From positions 186,001 to 250,000 of the forward strand of contig JACWAH010000024.1 of the NCBI GenBank assembly GCA_014874365.1: a stretch of DNA of 64,000 nt. Direction: 5' to 3'. Below are positions 35,682 to 45,545 of this stretch, piece by piece. Position 1 is the first letter of the stretch. Every line of letters begins with the position of its first letter. Below the pieces are notes generated by a model, which ran no database searches, was not told the origin of the DNA, and saw only the letters and a program-made list of their open reading frames with translations. The position numbers and the translations under genes are program-made. Source of the stretch: Thermoplasmatales archaeon. GTDB taxonomy: Archaea; Thermoplasmatota; Thermoplasmata; Thermoplasmatales; Thermoplasmataceae.

Positions 35682-36572
35682 TTATCGATACTCATTTAAC
35701 ATTTTCAAGGCGTCGTCAATCCTGGAAGAACTTGCAGAATCCGGTTTTTGCATTGGTGTTCTATATCCTCCGTTGTTGCCTATGGAGGCATAGAACCCAT
35801 AGTAATATCCAGAAGGAAACCTGGATGAATTCAGTGCGTCCATAACAGGATTAACCAGGTCAACCTGTAATTTCCTGGCAGAATCCATCTCCTGCCTCTC
35901 ATATTCTTCCTTAATTCTGACTACAATGCTGGATATATTTGATATCCCGCATATGCCTCCGTCGCCTCCCAGTGAGAGCGAGGGAAGGAGCAGGTCATCC
36001 TGGCCCTGTAAAACCTTGAACTTTCTCTTTCCTGTTGTTAGCAAACGTGAAAAATACCTCATATCTCCAGAACTATCCTTAATGCCAGAGACATTGGAGT
36101 ATTCGCCTGATAGATATTCTATAAGATCGACCGGAATTACTGAACCTGTAAACTGGGGTATGTTGTACAGGAAGAAATCGATGTCGCAGCTGGAAAGGAC
36201 TTCTTCAAAGTAAGATTTCATCTCTGCATTTCCAGCGGTTATGTAATACGGTGGAGTTACAACCGCAAAATCGCAACCCGCCGCTTTTGCGAACTTAGCC
36301 AGGTCAACGGTTTCCCTAACATCCGTGGAACTCACTCCGGCGTAAATTTTTAGGTCCGAGCTATTCCTGAAATAAGTGATTACAGACTTTTTTTCGTCCA
36401 GAGAAAGCCATGGAAAGACACCGGTTGAGCCAAGCGGAAATATCCCAGTTACCTTGAAGCGTACAAGCCTCTCTATCAGTACGCTTATCGCGGCATAATC
36501 AATCTCGTCTAAATTCGTAAATGGTGTTACGCAGGGAGTGATAAGTTCTTTCACCTTCAAACATGGGTTCAT
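35682..36572 (-). CDS. kdgA: 2-keto-3-deoxygluconate aldolase (DHDPS/NAL family)
   Basis: A 296-residue TIM-barrel aldolase of the dihydrodipicolinate synthase/N-acetylneuraminate lyase family. The Schiff-base Lys165 is in SGIKDSSGD, Tyr136 in LYNIPQ, and the substrate loop is PLGSTG rather than GTTGE. Together with the convergent dehydratase and glycerate-kinase genes it is best read as KDG aldolase, giving pyruvate and glyceraldehyde. Confidence 0.87.
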   Translation of the reverse strand: MNPCLKVKELITPCVTPFTNLDEIDYAAISVLIERLVRFKVTGIFPLGSTGVFPWLSLDEKKSVITYFRNSSDLKIYAGVSSTDVRETVDLAKFAKAAGCDFAVVTPPYYITAGNAEMKSYFEEVLSSCDIDFFLYNIPQFTGSVIPVDLIEYLSGEYSNVSGIKDSSGDMRYFSRLLTTGKRKFKVLQGQDDLLLPSLSLGGDGGICGISNISSIVVRIKEEYERQEMDSARKLQVDLVNPVMDALNSSRFPSGYYYGFYASIGNNGGYRTPMQKPDSASSSRIDDALKMLNEYR

Positions 36573-36637
36573 TGCTTATTACATATGGTGTGTGCGATCT
36601 GTTGGGTTGCAATAAAAAATAGGCAAAAATATAAAAA

Positions 36638-37765
36638 TTATCTGAGCGCAAGAGTCAATACAATTATCACAACCGGGATTGCAATGATCCCGATTATGAA
36701 AATCCAGGAACCAGGACGACCAAAGTTGAGGGTGTAACCTACACCGAATCTCTTCGGAACGAACAGTCTCTTATCATCCTTGTTTACATAGATCATACCG
36801 GCTTTCCAGAAGACATCATCGTCTTTACGGACAAAATTATCCTCCTGATTTGGGCCTTCGGGCTCAACAGCATCGCCTTTCAATTTTAGGTTTGAGCCAA
36901 GTTGCCCGGTCCGGAATAGAATCAAGGTTAAAATCACTAGAATAGCAAATAGCGGTGCCAGGACCAGTACCACTCCACCATACGGCCCAATGGCTACTAT
37001 TCCCCAAATCATTAAGCTTGTAATCAAGAACACAAGGTTTAACCCAACCAATATCAGGCCAATTGTGACAACAAAAGTCTTCCGGAAAATTCTGAGCCTG
37101 GTGTTACTTTGTGGAATGGACGGATCGATGGAAAGAGGTGTTCTGTAAGTTACATAGGTTAACGCAATCAGGAACGTGCTTACAACCAAACCAACGAATC
37201 CCGTTCCAAAAACACTCCATATGGATTTTGTGGAGAACCCGTTTGGTTGCCCGTTGGCTCCAAAGTGAGTTGCAAAAATGCCGGGTATCGAAGGATACAG
37301 TAATGCACCGGCAACGAAGAGAATTGCAAGAATTAGCAATCCTGGAACGAAGTATATCCATACTTGCAGTCCTGCGCCATTTATTGTCAATTCAGCTTCG
37401 GATCTGGTAACAACATCGTCGTACCACCCCCCTTCCTTTTTTGCTCTCTCAAGAGCATAATGTTCCTTAAGATATATTGCAAAAAAAGGGGCCAGGAACA
37501 ATAGGGTGAGCAGCGCTTGAATAAGCACTAATGAAGGGGGAATCAGCAGTGATCCAATGCCAAAGATCACGATCAAAATGGCAACATATGATCTGTATTG
37601 TTTTTTGAGTGTGGCGAAAATAGGTAATTCAAGTTTGGATGGCGGGACTCTTACCCCGAAAACAACAGTCTTTTCAGTCATATTGGGGATGAGCAGCAAC
37701 ATAATTCCGATTAATATGATAAGGAAGAAACTGAGCAGCGAGAAACCTGATAAATTGAAAATCAT
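36638..37765 (-). CDS. DUF1648/DUF5808 membrane protein
   Basis: A 375-residue integral membrane protein with about eight helices. The DUF1648 signature PSIPGIFATHFGANGQPNG lies in the middle, and near the C terminus WKAGMIYVNKDDKRLFVPKR resembles DUF5808. Such proteins are paired with GntR/YtrA-type regulators in many bacteria, as here: the start overlaps the regulator's stop by 4 nt. SdpI-like immunity proteins share the DUF1648 domain, so a role in envelope stress or peptide immunity is possible but unproved. Confidence 0.8.
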   Translation of the reverse strand: MIFNLSGFSLLSFFLIILIGIMLLLIPNMTEKTVVFGVRVPPSKLELPIFATLKKQYRSYVAILIVIFGIGSLLIPPSLVLIQALLTLLFLAPFFAIYLKEHYALERAKKEGGWYDDVVTRSEAELTINGAGLQVWIYFVPGLLILAILFVAGALLYPSIPGIFATHFGANGQPNGFSTKSIWSVFGTGFVGLVVSTFLIALTYVTYRTPLSIDPSIPQSNTRLRIFRKTFVVTIGLILVGLNLVFLITSLMIWGIVAIGPYGGVVLVLAPLFAILVILTLILFRTGQLGSNLKLKGDAVEPEGPNQEDNFVRKDDDVFWKAGMIYVNKDDKRLFVPKRFGVGYTLNFGRPGSWIFIIGIIAIPVVIIVLTLALR

Positions 37766-38154
37766 TGCTTTACCCCTTCATTCCTTCTATCAAGGATTGT
37801 TTGTACAACCTGAAGAACTTCGTTTTCCGACATCCCATTTTCTATAGCCTCTTTTATAATTTCCTTTTCTCTCTTTTCAAAGTCAGTGCACATATTTTTA
37901 CCCAGTCTAGTTTCTGCAACCACGTATTTCTTTCCCTTTTCTAAATTAATGATGCCGTCTTTCCACAGCATCTGATACGCCTGGTTTACTGTATGATAGT
38001 TAACCTCCAGGGTACCTGCCATAGTTCTGGAGGAAGGTATCCGCTCCCCGCTTTTCAACTCCCCGGTAGATACGAATGACTTGATTTGATCGTAAATCTG
38101 CCTGTGGATGGGAATTCTACTGTTAATTTCTATAGTCAGATTCACCATATTCAC
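37762..38154 (-). CDS. GntR-family repressor, YtrA type
   Basis: A 130-residue regulator with an N-terminal winged helix (IPIHRQIYDQIKSFVSTGELKSGERIPSSRTMAG...NYHTVNQAYQML) and a short C-terminal helical segment, which is the YtrA subfamily plan with no large effector domain. The start is GTG at 38154 or the ATG two codons later. It is the first gene of a two-gene operon, and a 23-bp dyad lies 26 nt upstream. Confidence 0.88.
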   Translation of the reverse strand: MNMVNLTIEINSRIPIHRQIYDQIKSFVSTGELKSGERIPSSRTMAGTLEVNYHTVNQAYQMLWKDGIINLEKGKKYVVAETRLGKNMCTDFEKREKEIIKEAIENGMSENEVLQVVQTILDRRNEGVKQ

Positions 38155-38179
38155 CAGATCTCAGTATGAATGGTTTAAT

Positions 38180-38202
38180 TTGTTCTATAACATATAGAAC
38201 AA
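38180..38202. promoter_or_regulatory. Operator of the GntR/DUF1648 operon
   Basis: TTGTTCTAT (38180-38188) and ATAGAACAA (38194-38202) form a perfect 9-bp dyad with spacer AACAT. On the minus strand the TATA-like ATTTATATT lies immediately upstream (about 38203-38212), so a bound dimer would cover the transcription start. Location and symmetry suit autorepression by the GntR protein. Confidence 0.6.
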
Positions 38203-38305
38203 TATAAATGTATAACCTATTGGCAATATCGCTAAAAAAAATGTCGCAGTGTCTCATGAAAAACCGTAAAATATGCCTCTGGATTAAAGTTCGAAGGAAG
38301 ATTAT

Positions 38306-38881
38306 ATGGTCCAGGATGCAGTGTTTTCCAAATTTCCGATTCTTCATACTAAACGCCTTACTTTAAGAGAACCAAGATTGGATGACGTGAATGACGTCTT
38401 TGCGATCAAATCAGATCCTATTGTCACAACAGGATATTGCACTGAGCCCTACAGTGAGATCGATCAGGCTAGAAACTGGATTCGTTCACTCATGGACGGA
38501 TACGCAAAAGGAGAGAGCATCATGTGGTTCATCACTCCCACCAACGATGATAAGGTGATCGGCGACTGCGTACTATGGCATCTCGACTTTCAATCTGCCA
38601 GTGGTGAGCTTGGATACGAGCTTAACCGGGATTACTGGGGAAAGGGATTGGCATCAGAAGCAGCTTCTGAGGTGGTTAAGTTTGGCTTCTCGGAGATGGG
38701 GTTAAACAGGATAGAGGCAGATCCATTTTACAATAACGATTCTTCGAGCAAGCTCTTGGACAAGCTGGGATTCAAGCTTGAAGGTAGACTCCGACAAACA
38801 TTGTTGTTCAGGGGATACTACTATGACGAGCTTTGGTACGGTTTGCTGAAAGAAGAGTGGAACACAAAATCCCGGCAATGA
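38306..38881 (+). CDS. GNAT acetyltransferase, RimJ/RimL type
   Basis: A 191-residue N-acetyltransferase. It has the RimJ/L opening TKRLTLREPRLDDVNDVFAI, the acetyl-CoA segment ELNRDYWGKGLASEAASEVV, and NNDSSSKLLDKLGFKLEG with FRGYYYDELWYGLL at the end. It may act on ribosomal protein N termini or on small molecules. Divergent from the GntR operon. Confidence 0.85.
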   Translation: MVQDAVFSKFPILHTKRLTLREPRLDDVNDVFAIKSDPIVTTGYCTEPYSEIDQARNWIRSLMDGYAKGESIMWFITPTNDDKVIGDCVLWHLDFQSASGELGYELNRDYWGKGLASEAASEVVKFGFSEMGLNRIEADPFYNNDSSSKLLDKLGFKLEGRLRQTLLFRGYYYDELWYGLLKEEWNTKSRQ

Positions 38882-39161
38882 GAGAATTTCCCAATTGATT
38901 GAAAACAATACCTGGATACAGTAATCCTACGGTCTCCAATAAGCGATACTGATTGAGCCATTATTTGCCAGGTGACGCAGATCGTGAAGGGACCCAACTA
39001 GATTACGATGTTATCGTTTAAACGAACTGCAATAGACAAGATTTGTTAATTTTGAGAAAACTCGAGTCCAGAAACTACTCTTTGAAGAGCGTTCTTTTCA
39101 TATTAAATAGTAAAATCTATTGTATTTGAATGCATATCGTGAAGATCGAGGTCTGAAATAA

Positions 39162-41099
39162 TTGGAAAAATATGACGCATCACAAATACAAATTCTCGAA
39201 GGCCTCAAGGCAGTCAGGAAAGTTCCCGGTATGTATATCGGTTCCACCGATGAGAGAGGCTTACACCATTTGGTTTATGAGGTCGTGGACAACAGCATAG
39301 ACGAATCTGTCGCGGGCTTCTGCAACAACGTCAGTATCATATTTCAGAGAGACGGATGGGTCTGCATAGAGGACGATGGCAGGGGAATTCCGGTTGATAT
39401 TCATCCAGAGTATAATCGACCCGGTCTTGAAATTGTTCTGACCGAACTGCACAGCGGAGCCAAATTCAACAAGAAAGTGTACAAGATCACAGGTGGTTTG
39501 CACGGCGTGGGTGTCCATGTGGTCAACGCTTTGTCCGAGACCCTAGTTGCAATGGTGAAGAAGGGTCCAAGATTATTTTACGAGATCTTTTCCAAGGGAG
39601 TGCCGGATGGAGGACTCGTGGAAATAGCGTCTACGGAACTCTCCATGCAGCCACCGCCAGTTGCAGGAATTACTGCAAAATTATCCTCTGAATCAGGATT
39701 GATAATCAGATTCAAGCCTGATGCTGAGATTTTTGCACAGATAGGATTTAATTATAAAACCATACTTTCCAGAATGAGAGAACTTGCATTCCTGAACCCG
39801 CAGGTATCCATTACACTGGAGGACGAGAACACACAAACTAAAGATACGCTTCATTTTGACGGAGGAATTGTGGAGTTTGTCAAGTATCTCGCAGAAGGTG
39901 ACAATTATGTTCACAAGGATCCGCTTCACCTGAAAGAGGAAAACGACGACGCAATAGTGGAATTTGCACTTCAATACACCACCGCCACATCTGAGACCCT
40001 CCAGTCATACGTAAACAATATTAACACAATAGACGGGGGAACCCATGTTTCAGGTTTCAGGGCTGGCATTTCACGCGCAGTCACTGATTACGCAAAGAAC
40101 AAAGATATGATAAAAGGTATTGAGTCGCTTTCTGGCGAAGATTCCAGAGAAGGGCTTGTCGCAGTTTTGCATGTTAAGATAAAGGAACCTCAATTCGAAG
40201 GGCAAACAAAAGCGAAACTCGGAAATGCCGAAGTCAGGGGTATCGTTCAGTCATCGACAGAGAAGTTTCTTAAAGAGTTTTTCTCAGCGTACACAAACAT
40301 AGCGGATTCGATAGTAAAGAGGGTAATCCAATCCGCAATGGCAAGGGAAGCTTCCAGGAAAGCAAAGGATCTGGTGAGAAGGAAATCTGCCCTTGATGGC
40401 ATTGGACTGCCAGGCAAACTGGCCGACTGTTCTACCAATGACCCCCAGAAATCTGAGATATTTATCGTGGAAGGGCCTTCAGCCGGCGGGACTGCTAAGC
40501 TGGCCAGAAATAGAGAAACTCAAGCAATCTTGCCTCTCAGAGGTAAGATCCTAAACGTGGAGAAGGCGAACGATCTCAAGACCCTGAGTAATGAGGAGAT
40601 AAGAAATCTAATCACAATTCTGGGTACTAACGTGAAAGAAAATATCAATGTTTCCAAGCTCAGGTACCACAAGGTCATAATCATGACAGATGCTGATGTG
40701 GACGGTGCTCACATACGCACCCTGCTTTTGACTTTCTTTTACAGATACGTCAAAGATATAATTCTGAACGGAAATGTATTCTTCGCGCAACCTCCCTTGT
40801 TCCGTATCCAGAAGGGGGAAAAGGTTGAGTATGTTTACAGTGAAGCCGAAAAAGAGAGAATGGTCAGTATAATGGGCGATAACTCCGTTGTTCAGAGATT
40901 TAAGGGTCTTGGTGAAATGAACCCACAGCAGCTCTGGGAAACGGCGATGGATCCTCAAACGAGAAAGCTTGTTCAGGTAACAATTGTTGATGCCGCAGAA
41001 GCCGATCGGTTATTTCCGATTCTGATGGGAGAAAAAGTTGAGCCAAGAAGAAAGTTCATTGAAGATAATGCAGCGACAGTAACTAACATAGATTTGTGA
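39162..41099 (+). CDS. gyrB: DNA gyrase subunit B
   Basis: A 645-residue type IIA topoisomerase ATPase subunit. GHKL motifs are [16 protein letters not shown] and GGLHGVGV; the TOPRIM domain has EGPSAGG and DADVDGAH, and the C-terminal tail has [13 protein letters not shown]. Length and motif order are bacterial; gyrase reached archaea such as Thermoplasmatales by transfer from bacteria. The start is TTG at 39162 with GAGGT 12 nt upstream. The region 38882-39161 upstream shows no gene, only a likely promoter (CATATTAAATAG near 39099-39110). Confidence 0.95.
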   Translation: MEKYDASQIQILEGLKAVRKVPGMYIGSTDERGLHHLVYEVVDNSIDESVAGFCNNVSIIFQRDGWVCIEDDGRGIPVDIHPEYNRPGLEIVLTELHSGAKFNKKVYKITGGLHGVGVHVVNALSETLVAMVKKGPRLFYEIFSKGVPDGGLVEIASTELSMQPPPVAGITAKLSSESGLIIRFKPDAEIFAQIGFNYKTILSRMRELAFLNPQVSITLEDENTQTKDTLHFDGGIVEFVKYLAEGDNYVHKDPLHLKEENDDAIVEFALQYTTATSETLQSYVNNINTIDGGTHVSGFRAGISRAVTDYAKNKDMIKGIESLSGEDSREGLVAVLHVKIKEPQFEGQTKAKLGNAEVRGIVQSSTEKFLKEFFSAYTNIADSIVKRVIQSAMAREASRKAKDLVRRKSALDGIGLPGKLADCSTNDPQKSEIFIVEGPSAGGTAKLARNRETQAILPLRGKILNVEKANDLKTLSNEEIRNLITILGTNVKENINVSKLRYHKVIIMTDADVDGAHIRTLLLTFFYRYVKDIILNGNVFFAQPPLFRIQKGEKVEYVYSEAEKERMVSIMGDNSVVQRFKGLGEMNPQQLWETAMDPQTRKLVQVTIVDAAEADRLFPILMGEKVEPRRKFIEDNAATVTNIDL

Positions 41100-43498
41100 T
41101 TCAAATGGAAAGCAAGAGAGCAATTGAAGACGAAATCAAGCAATCATACCTCGAATACGCCATGAGCGTAATTGTAAGCAGGGCTATACCTGACGCCAGA
41201 GATGGCCTGAAACCAGTGCAGAGGAGAATCCTTTACGCAATGAACGAACTTTCCCTGGCTCATAATAAACCATACAAGAAATCTGCAAGGATCATTGGGG
41301 AAACAATGGGTAAATACCACCCCCACGGAGATGCTGCAATATACGAAGCTCTGGCCCGGATGGCCCAGCCATTTTCATTGAGATACCCGCTGGTTGATGG
41401 TCAGGGGAATTTTGGATCAGTCGATGGTGATGGACCGGCAGCAATGAGATATACAGAAGCCAGGCTGACAGAGATAGCAGAGAGTCTCATGGACGACATC
41501 GACAAGGAAACAGTACCATTTATGCTGAACTTTGATGGGTCCCTTACCCAGCCCGAATATCTTCCGTCTATGGCACCGCAGCTACTACTGAACGGTTCCT
41601 CAGGGATCGCGGTTGGAATGGCAACGAATCTCCTGCCTCATAACCTGGTCGAGATATGCGGAGCAATCAAGCATTACATTGACAACAAAGGATGTTCCAC
41701 AATTGACCTAATGAAATTTGTCAAGGGGCCGGACTTCCCCGGTGGGGGAGTCCTGTTCACCAATGAAGAATTGGTTACTGCATATGATACTGGCCGAGGC
41801 AGGGTAATAACCCAGTCAATTATCAATACACAGGAGGAAAAAAGGATCATCGTTGAAAGCGTCCCCTATGGTGTAAACAAATCCCAGCTGGTAGAGCATA
41901 TCGCCGATCTCGTGAAAGAAGAGGTAATTCTGGGCATATCGGACATCAAAGACGAAAGCGGAAGAGAAGGAACCAGGGTGGTCATCAAGATCAAGGATGA
42001 AGATATGAAACCGTTGATCGTTAACCAGCTCCTGACACACACACAATTGGAATCGTCGATGAGCATCAACAACCTTGTGCTGGTGAACAATCAACCAAAG
42101 ACTCTTGGTCTCAAGGGTCTAATTGAGATCTTCGTCAGTCATAGGCTTGGCATAATACTGAAGAGGTCCGAATATGATCTTAAGCAGAACAAGGACAGGG
42201 AACACATACTCGAAGGTCTTAACAAGGTTTTGGACAACCTGGACGCAGTAATCTCTATCATAAGAGGGGCAAAGGATCCTCACGAGGCTGCGAATAGTTT
42301 GATCGCCGAATTTGGTTTCACGAGTAAGCAAACCTCAGCCATCCTTGAAATGAGGCTCCAGCGTCTAACAGGAATAGAAAGAGAAAAAATTCATGAAGAC
42401 CTCATGAAGGTCAAGAAGGAGATAGAGAGACTTGAAGCGATAATAGCAAGTCCTGAAGAACGGAACAGGATACTGAAAGAGGAGATGGACTTCCTCTCAA
42501 AGAAATATGGTGATGAAAGAAGGACAACCATCATGTTCTCCAGGGGGTCAGAACGCAGTATTGAAGAGTTGATTCCAAACGAAATTTCCGTCATTCTTCT
42601 GAGCGAATCCGGGATGATTAAGCGGGTTTCTCTTGACGAATACAAGAAGCAGAAGAGAGGGGGAAAGGGCATTCTTAACGTTTCCCACAAGTCTGAACCA
42701 ATCAGGAGTGCTCTTATATGCGGGACTCTCGATTCAATATGCTTCTTTACAAACACCGGGAGGGTGCTGGTAACCAAAGCCTACGAAATAGACCGAAGAT
42801 CCAGGACATCGACGGGTTATGTGGTTAAGGCCTTGCTTAAATTGGGTGAATCTGAAAGCATAAGACAGATGATGACTGCTTCCCAGCTTACAAACAGCCT
42901 GATGATTGCGACCAGGAAAGGTTTCATAAAGAGAATAGCCGGATTCAATCCTGATTCTATCAGGTCATCTGGATTGAAGATAATCAACCTGGAAAAGGAC
43001 GATGAGGTCGTTTCGGTCGAATACGTTGGCCAGGGAGAGCTTATAGCACTCGTCTCGAATGGAGGCAAAATCTCTGCATTCCCAGGGTCGGAAGTTAGGG
43101 AGATGGGTAGAAACGCCCGAGGAACGCGTGGAATGAGATTATCACCCAGAGAATTCATTGTTTCCGCTCTTCCAGTCAGGGGAGAGCCGGAAATCCTCTG
43201 CATTTCATCCACAGGTTTAGGAAAGAGGGTCGAAATAGAGAAGTTGAGGGTTACGCACAGGAACACTAAAGGTGTGATAATCTTCAAAGAGTCAGAACGC
43301 ACTGGAAAGATTGCCTTCACTATCCCGGTACATAACGACGATGAAATTATGGTCATGTCTCTGAAGAAAGCTATCAGGGTGAAGGTCAACGAGATCAGCA
43401 TTCAAGGCAGATATGCCGGCGGAGTGAAGCTGATGGACATGGACGATGACGACTATGTTGTCTATGCCGCTCTGAATAGCTTGGAAAACGAGGTTTGA
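41096..43498 (+). CDS. gyrA: DNA gyrase subunit A
   Basis: An 800-residue breakage-reunion subunit. The catalytic Tyr119 is in [17 protein letters not shown] and KYHPHGD are in the winged-helix region, and the C-terminal beta-pinwheel begins with the GyrA box QKRGGKG near residue 520, which is what makes it a gyrase (negative supercoiling) rather than topoisomerase IV. GTG 41096 overlaps the gyrB stop (GTGA); ATG 41105 is the alternative start. With GyrB it forms the A2B2 enzyme. Confidence 0.95.
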   Translation: MIQMESKRAIEDEIKQSYLEYAMSVIVSRAIPDARDGLKPVQRRILYAMNELSLAHNKPYKKSARIIGETMGKYHPHGDAAIYEALARMAQPFSLRYPLVDGQGNFGSVDGDGPAAMRYTEARLTEIAESLMDDIDKETVPFMLNFDGSLTQPEYLPSMAPQLLLNGSSGIAVGMATNLLPHNLVEICGAIKHYIDNKGCSTIDLMKFVKGPDFPGGGVLFTNEELVTAYDTGRGRVITQSIINTQEEKRIIVESVPYGVNKSQLVEHIADLVKEEVILGISDIKDESGREGTRVVIKIKDEDMKPLIVNQLLTHTQLESSMSINNLVLVNNQPKTLGLKGLIEIFVSHRLGIILKRSEYDLKQNKDREHILEGLNKVLDNLDAVISIIRGAKDPHEAANSLIAEFGFTSKQTSAILEMRLQRLTGIEREKIHEDLMKVKKEIERLEAIIASPEERNRILKEEMDFLSKKYGDERRTTIMFSRGSERSIEELIPNEISVILLSESGMIKRVSLDEYKKQKRGGKGILNVSHKSEPIRSALICGTLDSICFFTNTGRVLVTKAYEIDRRSRTSTGYVVKALLKLGESESIRQMMTASQLTNSLMIATRKGFIKRIAGFNPDSIRSSGLKIINLEKDDEVVSVEYVGQGELIALVSNGGKISAFPGSEVREMGRNARGTRGMRLSPREFIVSALPVRGEPEILCISSTGLGKRVEIEKLRVTHRNTKGVIIFKESERTGKIAFTIPVHNDDEIMVMSLKKAIRVKVNEISIQGRYAGGVKLMDMDDDDYVVYAALNSLENEV

Positions 43499-43580
43499 AA
43501 CCTCCAGTCCGACAGATTGGAGAGAACTGGCAGAAATGTGATACGTTTCCTCAGCGATTTTTCAGTTTCATACTCAACTA

Positions 43581-44276
43581 TTATTTCTTCCTGAGTACCT
43601 TTATCTTGTATTTCCAGCGACCGCTGCCTTCGCCTTCTATTTCTCTTACAACAGTGGAGTGAAGCGTCAGGTGACGGATATCGGCCCCTTCATTGGGGAA
43701 GAGATCTCCGATCACAAAATATCCTCCTCTTTTTAGTGCAGAGAAAACGTTCTCATAGGCTCCGAACCTTTTCTTCCCTAAATTATGGAATACGAGACTC
43801 GATATTATCAGGTCGTACCTTCCTTCAGGTTTTGTGGGTTTGGTCAGATCGTGTTCGACGAATGTAACACTTTGATTCAGGCCCAGGGACTTCATGTTTT
43901 CTCTTGCCCTGCCAATCGATGCCTCAGACAGGCTTTCGTGGTCAAAAATATCAATTCCGGTGACCTTCGAGTGTTTAAAATGTCTTGCAGCCACATATGA
44001 CAGGAAACCCAGCCCGCAACCCGCATCAAGTATTTCTAAAACGGAATCTGGAGGATAAAGGGATGCAAATATGGAAGTGAATGCGTCTTCAACTTTCTTC
44101 CTTGTTTCCCTTGATTCTTCGGGAGTAGTATGATGATAGGTCCCGAAGTCTACGTCCAATCCGACATTACTGTGACCAGCACCAGAATAATCTTGCTCTG
44201 CCTGGTTACTGGCATAATGTTCTGCTTTGGCTTTAACTGAGTCTCCTTTTTTATGAGACAAATCCTTTATCCTCAT
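43581..44276 (-). CDS. SAM-dependent methyltransferase, unknown substrate
   Basis: A 231-residue class I methyltransferase. Motif I is LDAGCGLGF, strand 2 ends VTGIDIF, and motif IV region is DLIISSLVFHNLG. The N-terminal part HYASNQAEQDYSGAGHS has no recognised function. A TATA-like TTAATATAGG lies about 35 nt before the start on the minus strand. Possible roles include cofactor or lipid methylation; none is supported directly. Confidence 0.8.
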   Translation of the reverse strand: MRIKDLSHKKGDSVKAKAEHYASNQAEQDYSGAGHSNVGLDVDFGTYHHTTPEESRETRKKVEDAFTSIFASLYPPDSVLEILDAGCGLGFLSYVAARHFKHSKVTGIDIFDHESLSEASIGRARENMKSLGLNQSVTFVEHDLTKPTKPEGRYDLIISSLVFHNLGKKRFGAYENVFSALKRGGYFVIGDLFPNEGADIRHLTLHSTVVREIEGEGSGRWKYKIKVLRKK

Positions 44277-44587
44277 GAAATGTGGTCAAACTTCATGCAG
44301 AAACATCCTATATTAAGGTAATCTGCACATAAAAAGTAGCAAAAATCAGTAGTTAAACGCATAATCTGGGACGGTCAAAAATTTAATGTGCAAAAGACTA
44401 CCGGGCGGACTGCCTTTCTTCCCGCCTTTATGCTGAATCAGTCCTTCACGTGTTGCAAAAGGCAAAAAAAGATGGATGACACTCGTTCAAACGTGCGTTG
44501 TTACTTTATACCATAAGTGCTCTCCTGTTTTCGCTATTCAAAAAGTGAACTGTTCACACAAAAGAGTTAAGATATAAATTTAAAAAG
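44277..44587. other. Gene-free region with palindrome and GC-rich hairpin
   Basis: No credible ORF on either strand. It holds a perfect 13-bp palindrome GTGAACTGTTCAC (44545-44557), a minus-strand TATA-like GGTATAAAG (about 44503-44511), and a hairpin with arms GGCGG/CCGCC (about 44404-44431) that on the minus strand is followed by a CTTTTG tract. Together these could mark a small minus-strand RNA of about 80-100 nt, or simply a second terminator behind the sdh operon and the promoter of the methyltransferase gene. Confidence 0.3.
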
Positions 44588-44610
44588 AGAAGTCAAAAAA
44601 GGTGACTTCT
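44588..44610 (-). terminator. Stem-loop terminator of the sdh operon
   Basis: On the minus strand AGAAGTCA...TGACTTCT forms a perfect 8-bp stem with a 7-nt loop rich in T, overlapping the sdhD stop codon and followed by CTTTTTAAATTT. Stem plus T-run resembles an intrinsic terminator. Confidence 0.6.
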
Positions 44611-44812
44611 AAAGATAACTTATTTTTTCCCCGAACAGCGACATTGAAATTGAAAGCACGAACAGCAGGAAGCCGATTCCCACCGATATCTCATAATCTA
44701 TACCTGCAATCGGGGCCTTTGCATATAGGAGATATGCAGGCAGGATCATCATAAGGGAACCTATCACGAACAGGGGATATCTGATTCTTTCGTTCAATCC
44801 TTTACTTACCAT
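44609..44812 (-). CDS. sdhD: Succinate dehydrogenase small membrane subunit (SdhD-like)
   Basis: A 67-residue protein with two hydrophobic helices (YPLFVIGSLMMILPAYLLY and VGIGFLLFVLSISMSLFG). It is the last gene of the succinate dehydrogenase operon, 11 nt after sdhC, and is inferred to be the second anchor subunit from position and topology. No heme ligand His is obvious. Confidence 0.65.
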   Translation of the reverse strand: MVSKGLNERIRYPLFVIGSLMMILPAYLLYAKAPIAGIDYEISVGIGFLLFVLSISMSLFGEKISYL

Positions 44813-44823
44813 ATTTTTTCACC

Positions 44824-45543
44824 TCAAATTACAAATTTCAGGAACGTGAAATCCACTGGCCAGCCGACAATCAATGCCCGGATGTAAAGGTCAACTGCGA
44901 GAACGACAATCAAGCTGATGAAAGCCAATTGCTCATGATACCTGTTAAGGTATGATTGTCCATTGTAGAACTTCTTCTTTGCGCCTCCGGCTGTCTTGCA
45001 ACTGTAACAATCAGTGTGTCCACCGGTCAAGTGCCTGAATGCATGGCATGAAAACGTCCAGAGAGTCAGCAATATAGTGTTAACGATTAACACGATTGTT
45101 CCAAGCCTGAATATGAACTCACCTGGTACATACATCATTGAAACATAGATGTCGTAATAGAAGAACGGCAGGATTACTATTGCAATGTAGAGGAAATACC
45201 TGTGGAAGTTGTTCAGGCTGAAGAAAGTCATTTCTCCGCTGTAACCCTTTCTCTTGTCATCGAATCTTATCCCATCAATGCAGGCAAGCGGATGCCTGAA
45301 AACATGTCTGTAGTAATCTTTCCTGTAAGCGTAGCATGAAAGCCTGAAAAGTGCAATCAGGGGAATCACGAGCACAGTTGGCGAGTAAAATGGGTCAACA
45401 TAGCCCTGGTATTCACTGACTGGATAAAGTATCAGGGCACCAGCTGACAATATCAGAATAAGAGCGAAAGACCAGAGTCTCCAGTTCAGCTCCTTGAATT
45501 CAGGAGGAAACCATGTAAGCGACGAATTCGAATTTTTCTCCAT
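44824..45543 (-). CDS. sdhC: Succinate dehydrogenase membrane subunit (SdhC-like)
   Basis: A 239-residue protein with about five transmembrane helices and several His residues in or near helices (HVFRHP, NNFHRYFLY, CHAFRHLTGGH, YHEQ) that could ligate heme or bind quinone. The loop GGHTDCYSC has a CxxC. The plan resembles the single large anchor of archaeal/actinobacterial type complexes. The ATG at 45543 is preferred over GTG 45552 because GAGG is better spaced. Confidence 0.75.
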   Translation of the reverse strand: MEKNSNSSLTWFPPEFKELNWRLWSFALILILSAGALILYPVSEYQGYVDPFYSPTVLVIPLIALFRLSCYAYRKDYYRHVFRHPLACIDGIRFDDKRKGYSGEMTFFSLNNFHRYFLYIAIVILPFFYYDIYVSMMYVPGEFIFRLGTIVLIVNTILLTLWTFSCHAFRHLTGGHTDCYSCKTAGGAKKKFYNGQSYLNRYHEQLAFISLIVVLAVDLYIRALIVGWPVDFTFLKFVI

Positions 45544-45545
45544 TT

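Noticed and set aside
38882-39161. Possible mobile-element remnant upstream of gyrB
   Set aside because: Short fragments in several frames were too weak to assign to any family.
43502-43522. CTCCA/TGGAG hairpin after gyrA as terminator
   Set aside because: Only 5 bp and not followed by a T-run.
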